Assembly (NCBI GenBank): GCA_011043895.1 | Contig: DRBZ01000062.1 | Location: 1-7,901 of the forward strand | DNA length: 7,901 nt | DNA from: Candidatus Cloacimonadota bacterium | GTDB taxonomy: Bacteria > Cloacimonadota > Cloacimonadia > JGIOTU-2 | Reading direction: 5' to 3' | Part shown: in pieces, positions 1 through 5,884 of the stretch | Layout: each line of letters opens with the position of its first letter | Numbering within the stretch: position 1 is the stretch's first letter | Program-made: the position numbers and the translations under genes | The notes under the pieces: generated by a model | Databases searched by the model: none | What the model saw: the letters and a program-made list of their open reading frames with translations, nothing else | What the model was told of the DNA's origin: nothing

Positions 1-13
1 GGATTGATTGTAA

Positions 14-39
14 AATGAATAATGAATAATGAATAATGA
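14..39. repeat. AATGAAT heptamer microsatellite (about 3.7 copies)
   Basis: Three perfect AATGAAT units are followed by a partial fourth (AATGA). The array lies in non-coding DNA at the left edge. A degenerate version of the same heptamer occurs in the opposite orientation at 134-154, so the two may be the ends of one small non-autonomous element. No coding frame runs through either array. Confidence 0.85.
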
Positions 40-133
40 TAGTTTCATCCATCGAGCTTATCATCTCGAAGAAATAGTAACATTTAGACAGGATAATTCC
101 TTGAGGATTGTGCATCAGCTTTCCGATGGGATC

Positions 134-154
134 TCATAATTCATTTATCATTCA
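134..154. repeat. Degenerate inverted counterpart of the heptamer array
   Basis: Read on the minus strand, this 21-bp stretch is three degenerate heptamers (TGAATGA, TAAATGA, ATTATGA). They closely resemble the TGAATAA phase of the array at 14-39. The two arrays face each other across about 95 bp of unassigned DNA. This could be an eroded MITE-like element or simply AT-rich low-complexity sequence; copies elsewhere in the genome would decide. Confidence 0.4.
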
Positions 155-212
155 ACACTGCCGACTGGTTGATCATATAGGCAACATAATTGACTTTTAT
201 TGAATAAACTGG

Positions 213-232
213 AAGTAACGCAAAGTAACGCA
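213..232. repeat. Tandem 10-mer AAGTAACGCA x2
   Basis: Two perfect copies of AAGTAACGCA lie directly head to tail. The second copy runs into the inverted repeat at 229-248. The pair sits about 30 bp upstream of the predicted -35 box of csx20, so it is placed where an upstream regulatory element could be, but no known binding site is recognised. Confidence 0.8.
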
Positions 233-248
233 AGATTCCAATCTTGCG
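229..248. repeat. Perfect 9-bp inverted repeat CGCAAGATT-CC-AATCTTGCG
   Basis: Both arms are complementary over nine bases with a two-base centre, so this reads as a near-perfect palindrome rather than a typical RNA hairpin with a loop. No T-tract follows on either strand, which argues against an intrinsic terminator. It ends 15 bp upstream of the predicted -35 element of the csx20 promoter and could be an operator or part of a dispersed repeat. Confidence 0.75.
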
Positions 249-263
249 GATTTGTTAACAGAC

Positions 264-292
264 TTATCAATCAACTCAAGGTTTACTATAAT
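264..292 (+). promoter_or_regulatory. Sigma70-type promoter of the csx20-card1 operon
   Basis: A perfect -10 hexamer TATAAT at 287-292 is preceded, at the optimal 17-bp spacing, by TTATCA at 264-269, which matches the -35 consensus at four of six positions. Transcription would begin near 299, giving a leader of about 40 nt before the ATG at 339. A perfect TTGACA at 295-300 lies just downstream but has no good -10 partner at standard spacing. Confidence 0.65.
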
Positions 293-338
293 ATTTGACA
301 CAATACACCTATTTTTAATTTTTCACATAGGAGCATCT

Positions 339-728
339 ATGCAAAAGTTATTTTTACTCTTTTCTCACACTCTTACACCTGAACAAATACAGGATGCAAA
401 ACAAACACTGCATTGTTCAGATATCATCTATTTACCAGAGGAACTGCAAGAGAAATGGTCGCATGTAGATCCTGTAGGTGATCTTGATGATCGTGTTATT
501 CAGGAGTTCATAACCTACCTAAAGGACATGACGTCAGAGAATGACTATATTCTCATTCAAGGTGATTTTGGTTTGTGTTATGTTATGGTAAAATGGTGCC
601 AGGAGAATGATAGAATTCCTCTGTATTCAACAACCTATAGGAATTCTAAGGATAAAAATATTGAAAAAGGGAAAATACAAAAAACTCAACTTTTTAAACA
701 CATAAACTTCAGGAGGTATCCAAAATGA
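339..728 (+). CDS. csx20: Csx20-family CRISPR type III accessory protein (putative cyclic-oligoadenylate ring nuclease)
   Basis: A 129-residue soluble protein. The ATG at 339 was chosen because AGGAG (329-333) stands 5 nt upstream and the family's characteristic start (MxxLFLLFSHxLT) begins exactly there; a longer reading from a TTG at 252 would place the promoter inside the gene. Recognisable features are YLPEELQxxWS at residues 31-41, a hydrophobic strand ending in a Gly-rich turn (ILIQGDFG, 71-78), PLYSTTYR at 94-101, and a basic C-terminal KHINFRRY block at 120-127. I recognise this pattern as Csx20, a small type III accessory family that surveys have linked to degradation of cyclic oligoadenylate; this is from memory and not tested here. 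Its stop overlaps the card1 start by 4 bp, which fits a signal-clearing enzyme made together with its effector. A CARF-like sensor without catalysis is the main alternative. Confidence 0.82.
   Translation: MQKLFLLFSHTLTPEQIQDAKQTLHCSDIIYLPEELQEKWSHVDPVGDLDDRVIQEFITYLKDMTSENDYILIQGDFGLCYVMVKWCQENDRIPLYSTTYRNSKDKNIEKGKIQKTQLFKHINFRRYPK
711..716 (+). promoter_or_regulatory. Strong Shine-Dalgarno AGGAGG of card1, inside csx20
   Basis: A consensus AGGAGG lies within the last codons of csx20, 8 nt before the card1 ATG at 725. With the ATGA overlap at 725-728, the effector has both independent ribosome recruitment and the option of translational coupling to csx20. Confidence 0.85.
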
Positions 729-1858
729 GTAAGATCCTTGTTTCTCTTGTAAGCAATCAAACGGTACCCAATGTAATGTTCATCAAAGAGATAAAAGAGA
801 TCGATAAGTATCTTTTCATTACGACCGAACAGATGGAGAAGAATCATAAAAGAGATATCATCATCAAAGCCTGCAGCGATATCGTTCAAGACAATGCAGC
901 ATATATCGTTGTTAAGGAAGATTCGATCATGGATCTGCAGAGTCAGCTTGGAACATATGTTGATAATGAGACTTCTGACGATGATGTTTTTATCGTTAAT
1001 CTCACCGGAGGAACAAAACTAATGAGCATCGGTGCCTTTGATTTTTTCAGAAAGAAGGAATCTCAGATCTTCTATCTTACTTTGGGTAAAAATACCTATC
1101 GCAAAATATTTCCTGATGTGAAACATCGTGATTTCGATATTACCTATCGCTTTACTCTTGATGACTATTTACAGGCAAATGGCATCAGTGTGAATCGAAA
1201 AGGTGAAGGTCTTAAGTTTGATATCGAGTTAACGAAGAACTTATTCTCAATGTTTCAAAATAATCAAATAAAAGATCATTTATCAGCATTAAAAGAACTG
1301 AAGGAAAAAACCAGGAAAAATCCTAAATGGTATAAGAATCATAGAAGCAAACCAATAGGGTATTTTGAAGGACTTGGTGATTTGTTACAAGCAGTGAATT
1401 GGGATATTCAAGAGATAGAGAAAAGGGAGATTCAGTATCTTCGTGGGACATGGTTTGAGGAATATATTTATCATTATTGTGAGAAGATTTTACCGGCTGA
1501 TATGCTTGGAATTAACTATGAACTTGATATTGGGCAGCATGTTAATAATGAGCTCGATATTCTATTCATGCATGAGAACTGCTTATACATTATTGAAGCC
1601 AAAACGAATATTCGCGGACAGAACAACGTTATCAAAATGAATGAAATTATCTACAAGGCTGCTGCATTGAAGAAAGAATTTGGCTTGTCTTGCAAGAGTT
1701 ATCTATTTCATCTGGATAAGGATTATGAACAGCAACAAGGTTATCAGAAAAAATTGGAGAGAGCTAAGATAATGGGCTTGAAAGTAGTGGGTCTTGATGA
1801 CTTAACACCTGATAATATTCAAGCAACTATCAAAAAAATTATGGATGGAACTTTATAA
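725..1858 (+). CDS. card1: Card1/Can2-family CARF-nuclease (cyclic tetra-adenylate-activated DNA/RNA endonuclease)
   Basis: A 377-residue protein, close to the size of characterised Card1 proteins. Residues 1 to about 145 form a CARF domain: an N-terminal strand ending in SNQ (10-12) and the nucleotide-binding loop NLTGGTKLM (92-100), typical of DUF1887-type CARF proteins. After a linker rich in Lys and Glu (about 170-235) comes a PD-(D/E)XK nuclease domain: RGTWFEEY (240-247), NELDILF (275-281, acidic D278) and IIEAK (289-293, E291 and K293), so the catalytic D-ExK set is intact. Members are known to bind cyclic tetra-adenylate made by Cas10 and then cut single-stranded nucleic acid, causing dormancy or phage interference. 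It is cotranscribed with csx20 and has AGGAGG 8 nt before its ATG. No cas10 is visible, so its activator must come from another locus. Substrate preference cannot be told from sequence. Confidence 0.92.
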   Translation: MSKILVSLVSNQTVPNVMFIKEIKEIDKYLFITTEQMEKNHKRDIIIKACSDIVQDNAAYIVVKEDSIMDLQSQLGTYVDNETSDDDVFIVNLTGGTKLMSIGAFDFFRKKESQIFYLTLGKNTYRKIFPDVKHRDFDITYRFTLDDYLQANGISVNRKGEGLKFDIELTKNLFSMFQNNQIKDHLSALKELKEKTRKNPKWYKNHRSKPIGYFEGLGDLLQAVNWDIQEIEKREIQYLRGTWFEEYIYHYCEKILPADMLGINYELDIGQHVNNELDILFMHENCLYIIEAKTNIRGQNNVIKMNEIIYKAAALKKEFGLSCKSYLFHLDKDYEQQQGYQKKLERAKIMGLKVVGLDDLTPDNIQATIKKIMDGTL

Positions 1859-1863
1859 AATAC

Positions 1864-2406
1864 TCAAATTAGATTATTCATGGTTTCCTCGTACACTGCC
1901 AGATCATATTGAGAGAACAGCACAAAGCGAATTTCATCAAAAAAAGAGTGTTTTTTTACATATTCTATAACAGTTGAGATTGCTATCTTACTTGCTTTAT
2001 CAATAGGATAGCCATACGCTCCCGTGCTGATAGAAGGGAATGAAAGACTACGTATCATCTCTCTCTGAGCAAGAGACAGGGAATTCTTATAGCAATTTTT
2101 TAGTACTTCGGCTTCATGGTTCTTTCCCTCTCGCCAGATCGGACCCACCGTGTGAATTACAAATTCAGCAGTAAGATTACCTGCAGGTGTAATCACGGCA
2201 TTTCCGGGTGGAAGCGTGCCGTATTCTTTTCGTATTTTCTTGCAATGTTCAAGAATCTCTGGACCGCCTGTTCTATGAATCGCACCGTCCACACCACCTC
2301 CACCCAATAAAGACGAGTTCGCTGCATTCACAATTGCTTGCGTATCCTGCTTTGTGATATCACCCTGGAGGATTTCTATACGTGTTTTGTCGATCGTGAT
2401 CTGCAT
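1864..2406 (-). CDS. Macrodomain protein, probable ADP-ribosyl / O-acetyl-ADP-ribose hydrolase
   Basis: A 180-residue, single-domain macrodomain of the MacroD/YmdB class. The class signatures are in order: GDIT (15-18, D16 for adenine binding), NAANSSLLGGGGVDGAIH (27-44, with the N30 and D40 expected for catalysis) and ISTGAYGYP (126-134, the diphosphate loop). Members hydrolyse O-acetyl-ADP-ribose or remove mono-ADP-ribose from acidic protein side chains. The set is intact, so the enzyme is probably active. Its ATG directly abuts the elbB stop codon, with no spacer and only a weak GA-rich ribosome site, so coupled translation is likely. It is the last gene of the minus-strand operon and ends 5 bp from the end of card1, which faces it. 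The link to CRISPR defence is positional only. Confidence 0.93.
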   Translation of the reverse strand: MQITIDKTRIEILQGDITKQDTQAIVNAANSSLLGGGGVDGAIHRTGGPEILEHCKKIRKEYGTLPPGNAVITPAGNLTAEFVIHTVGPIWREGKNHEAEVLKNCYKNSLSLAQREMIRSLSFPSISTGAYGYPIDKASKIAISTVIEYVKKHSFFDEIRFVLFSQYDLAVYEETMNNLI

Positions 2407-3093
2407 TTAGATATTTCTCTCATCTGCAAGTTCGAGGATGGTATTCACCAATTTAGTGATACCTTTATTGATATAGGAAATACTCGGTCCCAGCATATAT
2501 GCAGGAGTTGTCACGATCTTTGAATTTTCATCCACCACGATATCCTGCACATCACAATCAACGTGTTGTGCGCCAAATGCTTCAATTTTTTGTGCAGTTC
2601 CTTGATCATTGCCAATGGTGATTTTGGGATGTTCTGCTCCAAATACTTTTGCTGCGATCATCGGCGCTATGCAGATGAATCCAAGAGGTTTTGATTGCTC
2701 GTGCATATCTTTGAGTAATTTCTCAAGGTCGGGATCGACCTGCATATTCATGCCTTTTACAGCATAGTTGCAGAGATTTTTCATCGCACCGATGCCACCT
2801 GGTATGATCAATCCATCCAGTTCTGAAGCGGTAACCTCCTTGATCGGTACGACTTCACCTCGTGCAATTCTTGCTGATTCAAGAAGCACATTTCTTGTTT
2901 CATTTTCTACCGGTTCATTGGTAAGATGATTGATCATGTCCATCTGTTCTTTATCCGGTGCCATCATAATGATACCGGCATGGGCGTTATCAAGTGCCAG
3001 CAGCGTGCATACTGCTTCATGAATTTCTGTGCCATCCTTCCAGCCAGAGCCAGACAGCACCACACCAATATTTAGATTACTTGCGTTTTGCAT
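2407..3093 (-). CDS. elbB: ElbB-like DJ-1/PfpI-superfamily glyoxalase
   Basis: A 228-residue protein spanning the usual length of ElbB. It shows the ElbB N-terminus (VVLSGSGWKDGTEIHEA, 11-27), the GLIIPGGIGAMKNL turn (94-107) and the nucleophile elbow GFICIAPMIA (138-147) with the reactive Cys at 141; the late TTPAYMLG (195-202) is also typical. ElbB belongs to the DJ-1/PfpI fold and has glyoxalase activity in vitro; its annotation in isoprenoid biosynthesis rests on older genetic evidence, so the physiological substrate is open. A consensus AGGAGG sits just before the ATG, the strongest ribosome site of the minus-strand genes. Its start overlaps the end of the Mut7-C gene by 17 bp and its stop touches the macrodomain start. 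Confidence 0.92.
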   Translation of the reverse strand: MQNASNLNIGVVLSGSGWKDGTEIHEAVCTLLALDNAHAGIIMMAPDKEQMDMINHLTNEPVENETRNVLLESARIARGEVVPIKEVTASELDGLIIPGGIGAMKNLCNYAVKGMNMQVDPDLEKLLKDMHEQSKPLGFICIAPMIAAKVFGAEHPKITIGNDQGTAQKIEAFGAQHVDCDVQDIVVDENSKIVTTPAYMLGPSISYINKGITKLVNTILELADERNI

Positions 3094-3898
3094 TTATACC
3101 TCCTATCGTTCTCAATGTGCTCTGTGTTCTGTGTGGTTTATTTTTATTTGGGACTTTCATTGTTTCTAAAATAGTATCGAGCTTTTCCGTCATACGATCA
3201 ATATGAGTGCCCTTCCAGAAGACCTTGTCACAGTGCGGGCAGTAGGTAAAGGAATTATGTGTATGTTTCACTCTTTGTGGCAAACGATCCAGTACCTTGT
3301 CCTTATCAATTTTTTCAAGTATTGCATTGCACCTGAGACATCTGGATAAAGGTGATAATTTATCGGCAAGATCAAATTGAAGAACCACTTCAGCAAGTTG
3401 GTCAGCATCCTGATTTGCATAAACATAGTATCCAAAGTTAAGATCATTACGTTTAAGAATATTTCTATCTTTAGTTAATAAAATCCTTTCTTGAGAATTT
3501 GCTTGTTCGACCAATTCATGATGAATAAATCTCTCGTTGTGTAATGTATCGAGACCCAGCATCCTCAAATCTCGTGCTAGATTTCCCAGATGGTTGTCTG
3601 CTATGAAGCGAATAATTTCAGGTTTTGGGTGTGAGATCTTTGAGATAGCTTCAATCTTAAATCTATGAAAATAGGGGAATACGCTTATATCATCATGATC
3701 CTTGATGATGTGAGAAAAATCTACTTGCTTCTGGTTCACGAGAATCATATCGACTTGAGTATGGGGGACGTTAAAGGACTCAACGAGATCTTTTACAGAA
3801 GTTTGTACTTTTAGTGTATGCGAGAAACGTTTCTTTCTAAATTCTTGTGGAATAAATACATTCAACTCTTCATAAAATCGAAGATGAATGTGCAGCAT
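3077..3898 (-). CDS. Ubiquitin-like / Mut7-C RNase domain protein
   Basis: A 273-residue two-domain protein. Residues 1 to about 85 look like the ubiquitin-like fold (Ub-Mut7C, related to ThiS/MoaD) that often precedes Mut7-C in bacteria. Residues about 94-238 are the Mut7-C domain, a PIN-like nuclease: the FIADNHLGNLARDLRMLGLDT block (98-118) supplies acidic residues D101 and D110, ILLTKDRNIL (139-148) supplies D144, and a zinc ribbon follows with CLRC (187-190) and CPHC (220-223). By family it is a putative RNase; no substrate is established. The last 30 or so residues are basic, lie beyond the domain and are encoded over a short tandem repeat (3121-3134) that runs into elbB. The gene starts 5 bp after the plsY-like stop with only a weak ribosome site, suggesting coupled translation. 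Confidence 0.88.
   Translation of the reverse strand: MLHIHLRFYEELNVFIPQEFRKKRFSHTLKVQTSVKDLVESFNVPHTQVDMILVNQKQVDFSHIIKDHDDISVFPYFHRFKIEAISKISHPKPEIIRFIADNHLGNLARDLRMLGLDTLHNERFIHHELVEQANSQERILLTKDRNILKRNDLNFGYYVYANQDADQLAEVVLQFDLADKLSPLSRCLRCNAILEKIDKDKVLDRLPQRVKHTHNSFTYCPHCDKVFWKGTHIDRMTEKLDTILETMKVPNKNKPHRTQSTLRTIGGINAKRK
3121..3134. repeat. Tandem heptamer TCTGTGT x2 (ACACAGA on the minus strand)
   Basis: Two perfect heptamers lie within the extreme 3' part of the Mut7-C gene, just ahead of the elbB ribosome site. The surrounding sequence looks more like spacer DNA than conserved coding sequence, which suggests that the reading frame has been extended into it. Confidence 0.6.
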
Positions 3899-3903
3899 GG
3901 TAG

Positions 3904-4506
3904 TTATTCTTTTACGACCCGCGTATCCCGGTTCGTCATGATGATGATCGTATTCAATACACCAGTTAGAAGCATTACATAGAGTAGGGCATTAATGGTT
4001 TTTGAACTGAGATTATCAATGTTCAGCAGCAGGATCTCAATAAATACGAAAAGTAGCCAGAATGCAGGGAAAGTACCAAATTTTCTGATGATCAGACTTA
4101 TTATTACCGCAGGTATCAATCCGATGAGTAATTGAAGGGGAATGAAAGGAAGAAGAACACCGATGATCGGCGCACCGCCACGTCCACCATAGAAGTTATA
4201 AAACACGGGAAAGCAATGCCCGATTATAACGAACGAAGCTGCGATAATCACGTGTGAGGGATTCATATTGATTAGAAATCCGATAATGACTATCACATAT
4301 CCTTTTAATCCATCCAGTACAGCAACCAGTGATCCCCATCCTTTTCCAATATTCTTATATACATTATAGGCACCAGCATTTTTAAAATCGATATTGCGAA
4401 TATCTTTTCCAGTCAGAATCTTTGTGACGATCAAACTGAAAGAAAGAGATCCATACAAATATCCAACAATAGAAAGAAAAAAGACTTTTATCAACTCAGT
4501 GCTCAT
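3904..4506 (-). CDS. plsY: Divergent PlsY-like glycerol-3-phosphate acyltransferase (integral membrane)
   Basis: About 200 residues, the usual PlsY length, starting at MSTELIK. This start is preferred to one 27 codons upstream (4587) because it lies 22 bp after the response-regulator stop, follows an AAGGA motif 8 nt away, and begins with a membrane segment. Five or so hydrophobic segments are visible. PlsY transfers an acyl group from acyl-phosphate to glycerol-3-phosphate at the inner membrane, the first step of phospholipid synthesis. Motif 1 is recognisable as GSLSFSLIVTK followed by KNAGAYNV (family: SGNxGATN), and motif 2 as GHCFPVFYNFYGGRGGAP (family: GHxFPVFxxFKGGKGVAT). Several normally conserved positions differ and the C-terminal motif is only NRDTRVVKE. 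The fold call is firm, the exact substrate less so: it may be a paralogue rather than the main PlsY. Confidence 0.78.
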   Translation of the reverse strand: MSTELIKVFFLSIVGYLYGSLSFSLIVTKILTGKDIRNIDFKNAGAYNVYKNIGKGWGSLVAVLDGLKGYVIVIIGFLINMNPSHVIIAASFVIIGHCFPVFYNFYGGRGGAPIIGVLLPFIPLQLLIGLIPAVIISLIIRKFGTFPAFWLLFVFIEILLLNIDNLSSKTINALLYVMLLTGVLNTIIIMTNRDTRVVKE

Positions 4507-4528
4507 AAACCAAGTCCTTGCATGTTTC

Positions 4529-5884
4529 TTATTTTTTGATCTCCAGGTCCCTGAGCTTACGAGAAAGATTGGACTGCTGCAAACCAATATTTTCTGCAGT
4601 TAAGCTGATGTTCCAATTAAACTTGTCAAGCTGTTCTTTCAAATATTCAATTTCAAACTGTTTTTTGGCTTCTGCAAAATTCGTGATTTCTAATAATTCC
4701 GCACCTTTTTTTAATGATGGTTGCACGACTCTGATCTGAGGTATAACATCATCCTCGCTGATAGTATCTCCCGATGTGATAATGTAGAGACGTTCCACAA
4801 GATTTTTTAATTCTCGCACATTTCCAGGAAAAGCATAGTTCTGCAGTAGTTTGATCGCACCGGGAGTCATTTTTTTGGGATGCATCTTCAGTTCTGCAGC
4901 ATAGTAATCCATAAAATAATCCAACAAGACAGGGATATCAACAATTCTGTTCCTTAGGGGTGGCAAGTGGATAGGAATAACATTCAGTCTGTAGAACAGA
5001 TCTTCACGGAATGTGCCATTTTCAACCATTTCTTCGAGATGCTTGTTGGTTGCTGCCAGAATTCTCACATTTATATCGATGATGTCATTAGATCCAATGC
5101 GTTCGAATTTTCCTTCCTGTATCACACGCAGTATCTTTGCCTGTGCATTCAGGTTCATGTCACCGATCTCATCAAGGAACAAGGTTCCCTCGTGTGCGAC
5201 TTCCAGCTTCCCGAATTTTTTATCTTCTGCGCCGGTAAATGCACCTTTTTCATGACCAAAAAGCTCGCTTTCAACTAACTCATTGGGGATCGCAGCAGAA
5301 TTGAATTTTACGAAAGGACCATTCTTTCTTTCACTTTTATTATGTATGGCATAGGCAACAAGTTCCTTACCAGTTCCACTCTCACCTCTGATGAGCACCT
5401 TACTGTCTGTTTTGCTGACCTTATCAATGAGTGTTCTCACTTTTTCAAATTCCGGCGAAATTCCGATCATCTTGTAGTGAGATTCAATATCCTTCTGCTC
5501 TTCGTTGTATTTCTTGTACAGCTTGATCTTATCAGCAATATTCCGTGCGGAAACAATGATCTTGTGGAGGGAGAGAGGTTTTTCAAGAAAGTTATAGGCT
5601 CCCATCTGCACTGCCTGAACTGCTGTTTTGATGGTGCTGTGCCCCGATATCATAATTACATCGAGGTTCGGAAAATCTTTTCGAACTTGTTTAAGTATTT
5701 CTATTCCATCCATGCCAGGCAGTTTCACATCAAGGAGCATCAGATCGATGTTATCCTGTTCGAGGATTTGCAGACCCTCTTCTCCGGATGTAGCTGAGAG
5801 CACCGTATAGCCCTCATCCTCAAGAATGTCTGTGAGGATTTTACGTATATTTTTTTCGTCGTCAACTACTAAAATTTTCATCAT
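4529..5884 (-). CDS. NtrC-family sigma54-dependent response regulator (NtrX/AtoC-like)
   Basis: A 451-residue, full-length three-domain activator. The receiver domain (about 3-118) has the acidic pair D8/D9, the phospho-acceptor D52 in LMLLDVKLPGMDG, S80 and K102. The AAA+ domain (about 140-375) has Walker A GESGTGKE (167-174), the sigma54-contacting GAFTGA loop (214-219), Walker B TLFLDEIGD (234-242) and the arginine-finger region FREDLFYRL (292-300). The C-terminal Fis-type helix-turn-helix spans about 410-451. All hallmark residues are present, so it should activate sigma54 promoters when phosphorylated by the kinase encoded just upstream, whose gene it overlaps by 23 bp. Two adjacent ATG codons lead the frame; AAGGA upstream serves either. 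Its regulon is unknown, and no sigma54 promoter was found in this window. Confidence 0.95.
   Translation of the reverse strand: MMKILVVDDEKNIRKILTDILEDEGYTVLSATSGEEGLQILEQDNIDLMLLDVKLPGMDGIEILKQVRKDFPNLDVIMISGHSTIKTAVQAVQMGAYNFLEKPLSLHKIIVSARNIADKIKLYKKYNEEQKDIESHYKMIGISPEFEKVRTLIDKVSKTDSKVLIRGESGTGKELVAYAIHNKSERKNGPFVKFNSAAIPNELVESELFGHEKGAFTGAEDKKFGKLEVAHEGTLFLDEIGDMNLNAQAKILRVIQEGKFERIGSNDIIDINVRILAATNKHLEEMVENGTFREDLFYRLNVIPIHLPPLRNRIVDIPVLLDYFMDYYAAELKMHPKKMTPGAIKLLQNYAFPGNVRELKNLVERLYIITSGDTISEDDVIPQIRVVQPSLKKGAELLEITNFAEAKKQFEIEYLKEQLDKFNWNISLTAENIGLQQSNLSRKLRDLEIKK

Larger units (their letters stand above)
1..338. other. Non-coding leader region upstream of csx20
   Basis: No convincing gene was found on either strand across 338 bases. 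The content is two heptamer arrays (14-39 and 134-154), a short TCGAG/CTCGA inverted repeat near 53-70, a tandem 10-mer (213-232), a perfect inverted repeat (229-248), and the promoter and ribosome binding site of the csx20-card1 operon (264-333). A minus-strand open stretch of roughly 37 codons between about 145 and 255 has no start context or family resemblance and is treated as chance. Confidence 0.7.

Noticed and set aside
229..248. Intrinsic terminator of a gene left of the window
   Set aside because: Only a 2-nt centre and no T-run on either strand.
145..255. Short minus-strand open frame (about 37 codons) as a gene remnant
   Set aside because: No recognisable family and no start context; it spans the palindrome and is short enough to be chance.
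1..338. CRISPR array at the left edge
   Set aside because: The repeats are 7- and 10-bp tandem units without spacers of regular length; no 24-40 bp repeat recurs.
252..338. N-terminal extension of Csx20 from a TTG codon, adding a hydrophobic segment
   Set aside because: It would cover the predicted promoter, lacks a ribosome site, and the family's usual start and an AGGAG support the ATG at 339.
4507..4587. 27-residue upstream extension of the PlsY-like protein
   Set aside because: It lies inside the response-regulator gene, is polar and unlike PlsY, while the internal ATG at 4506 has AAGGA and starts the first membrane helix.
4967..5797. Long plus-strand open frames opposite the response regulator
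   Set aside because: They are antisense to conserved AAA+ and receiver coding sequence, with no ribosome sites or family resemblance.
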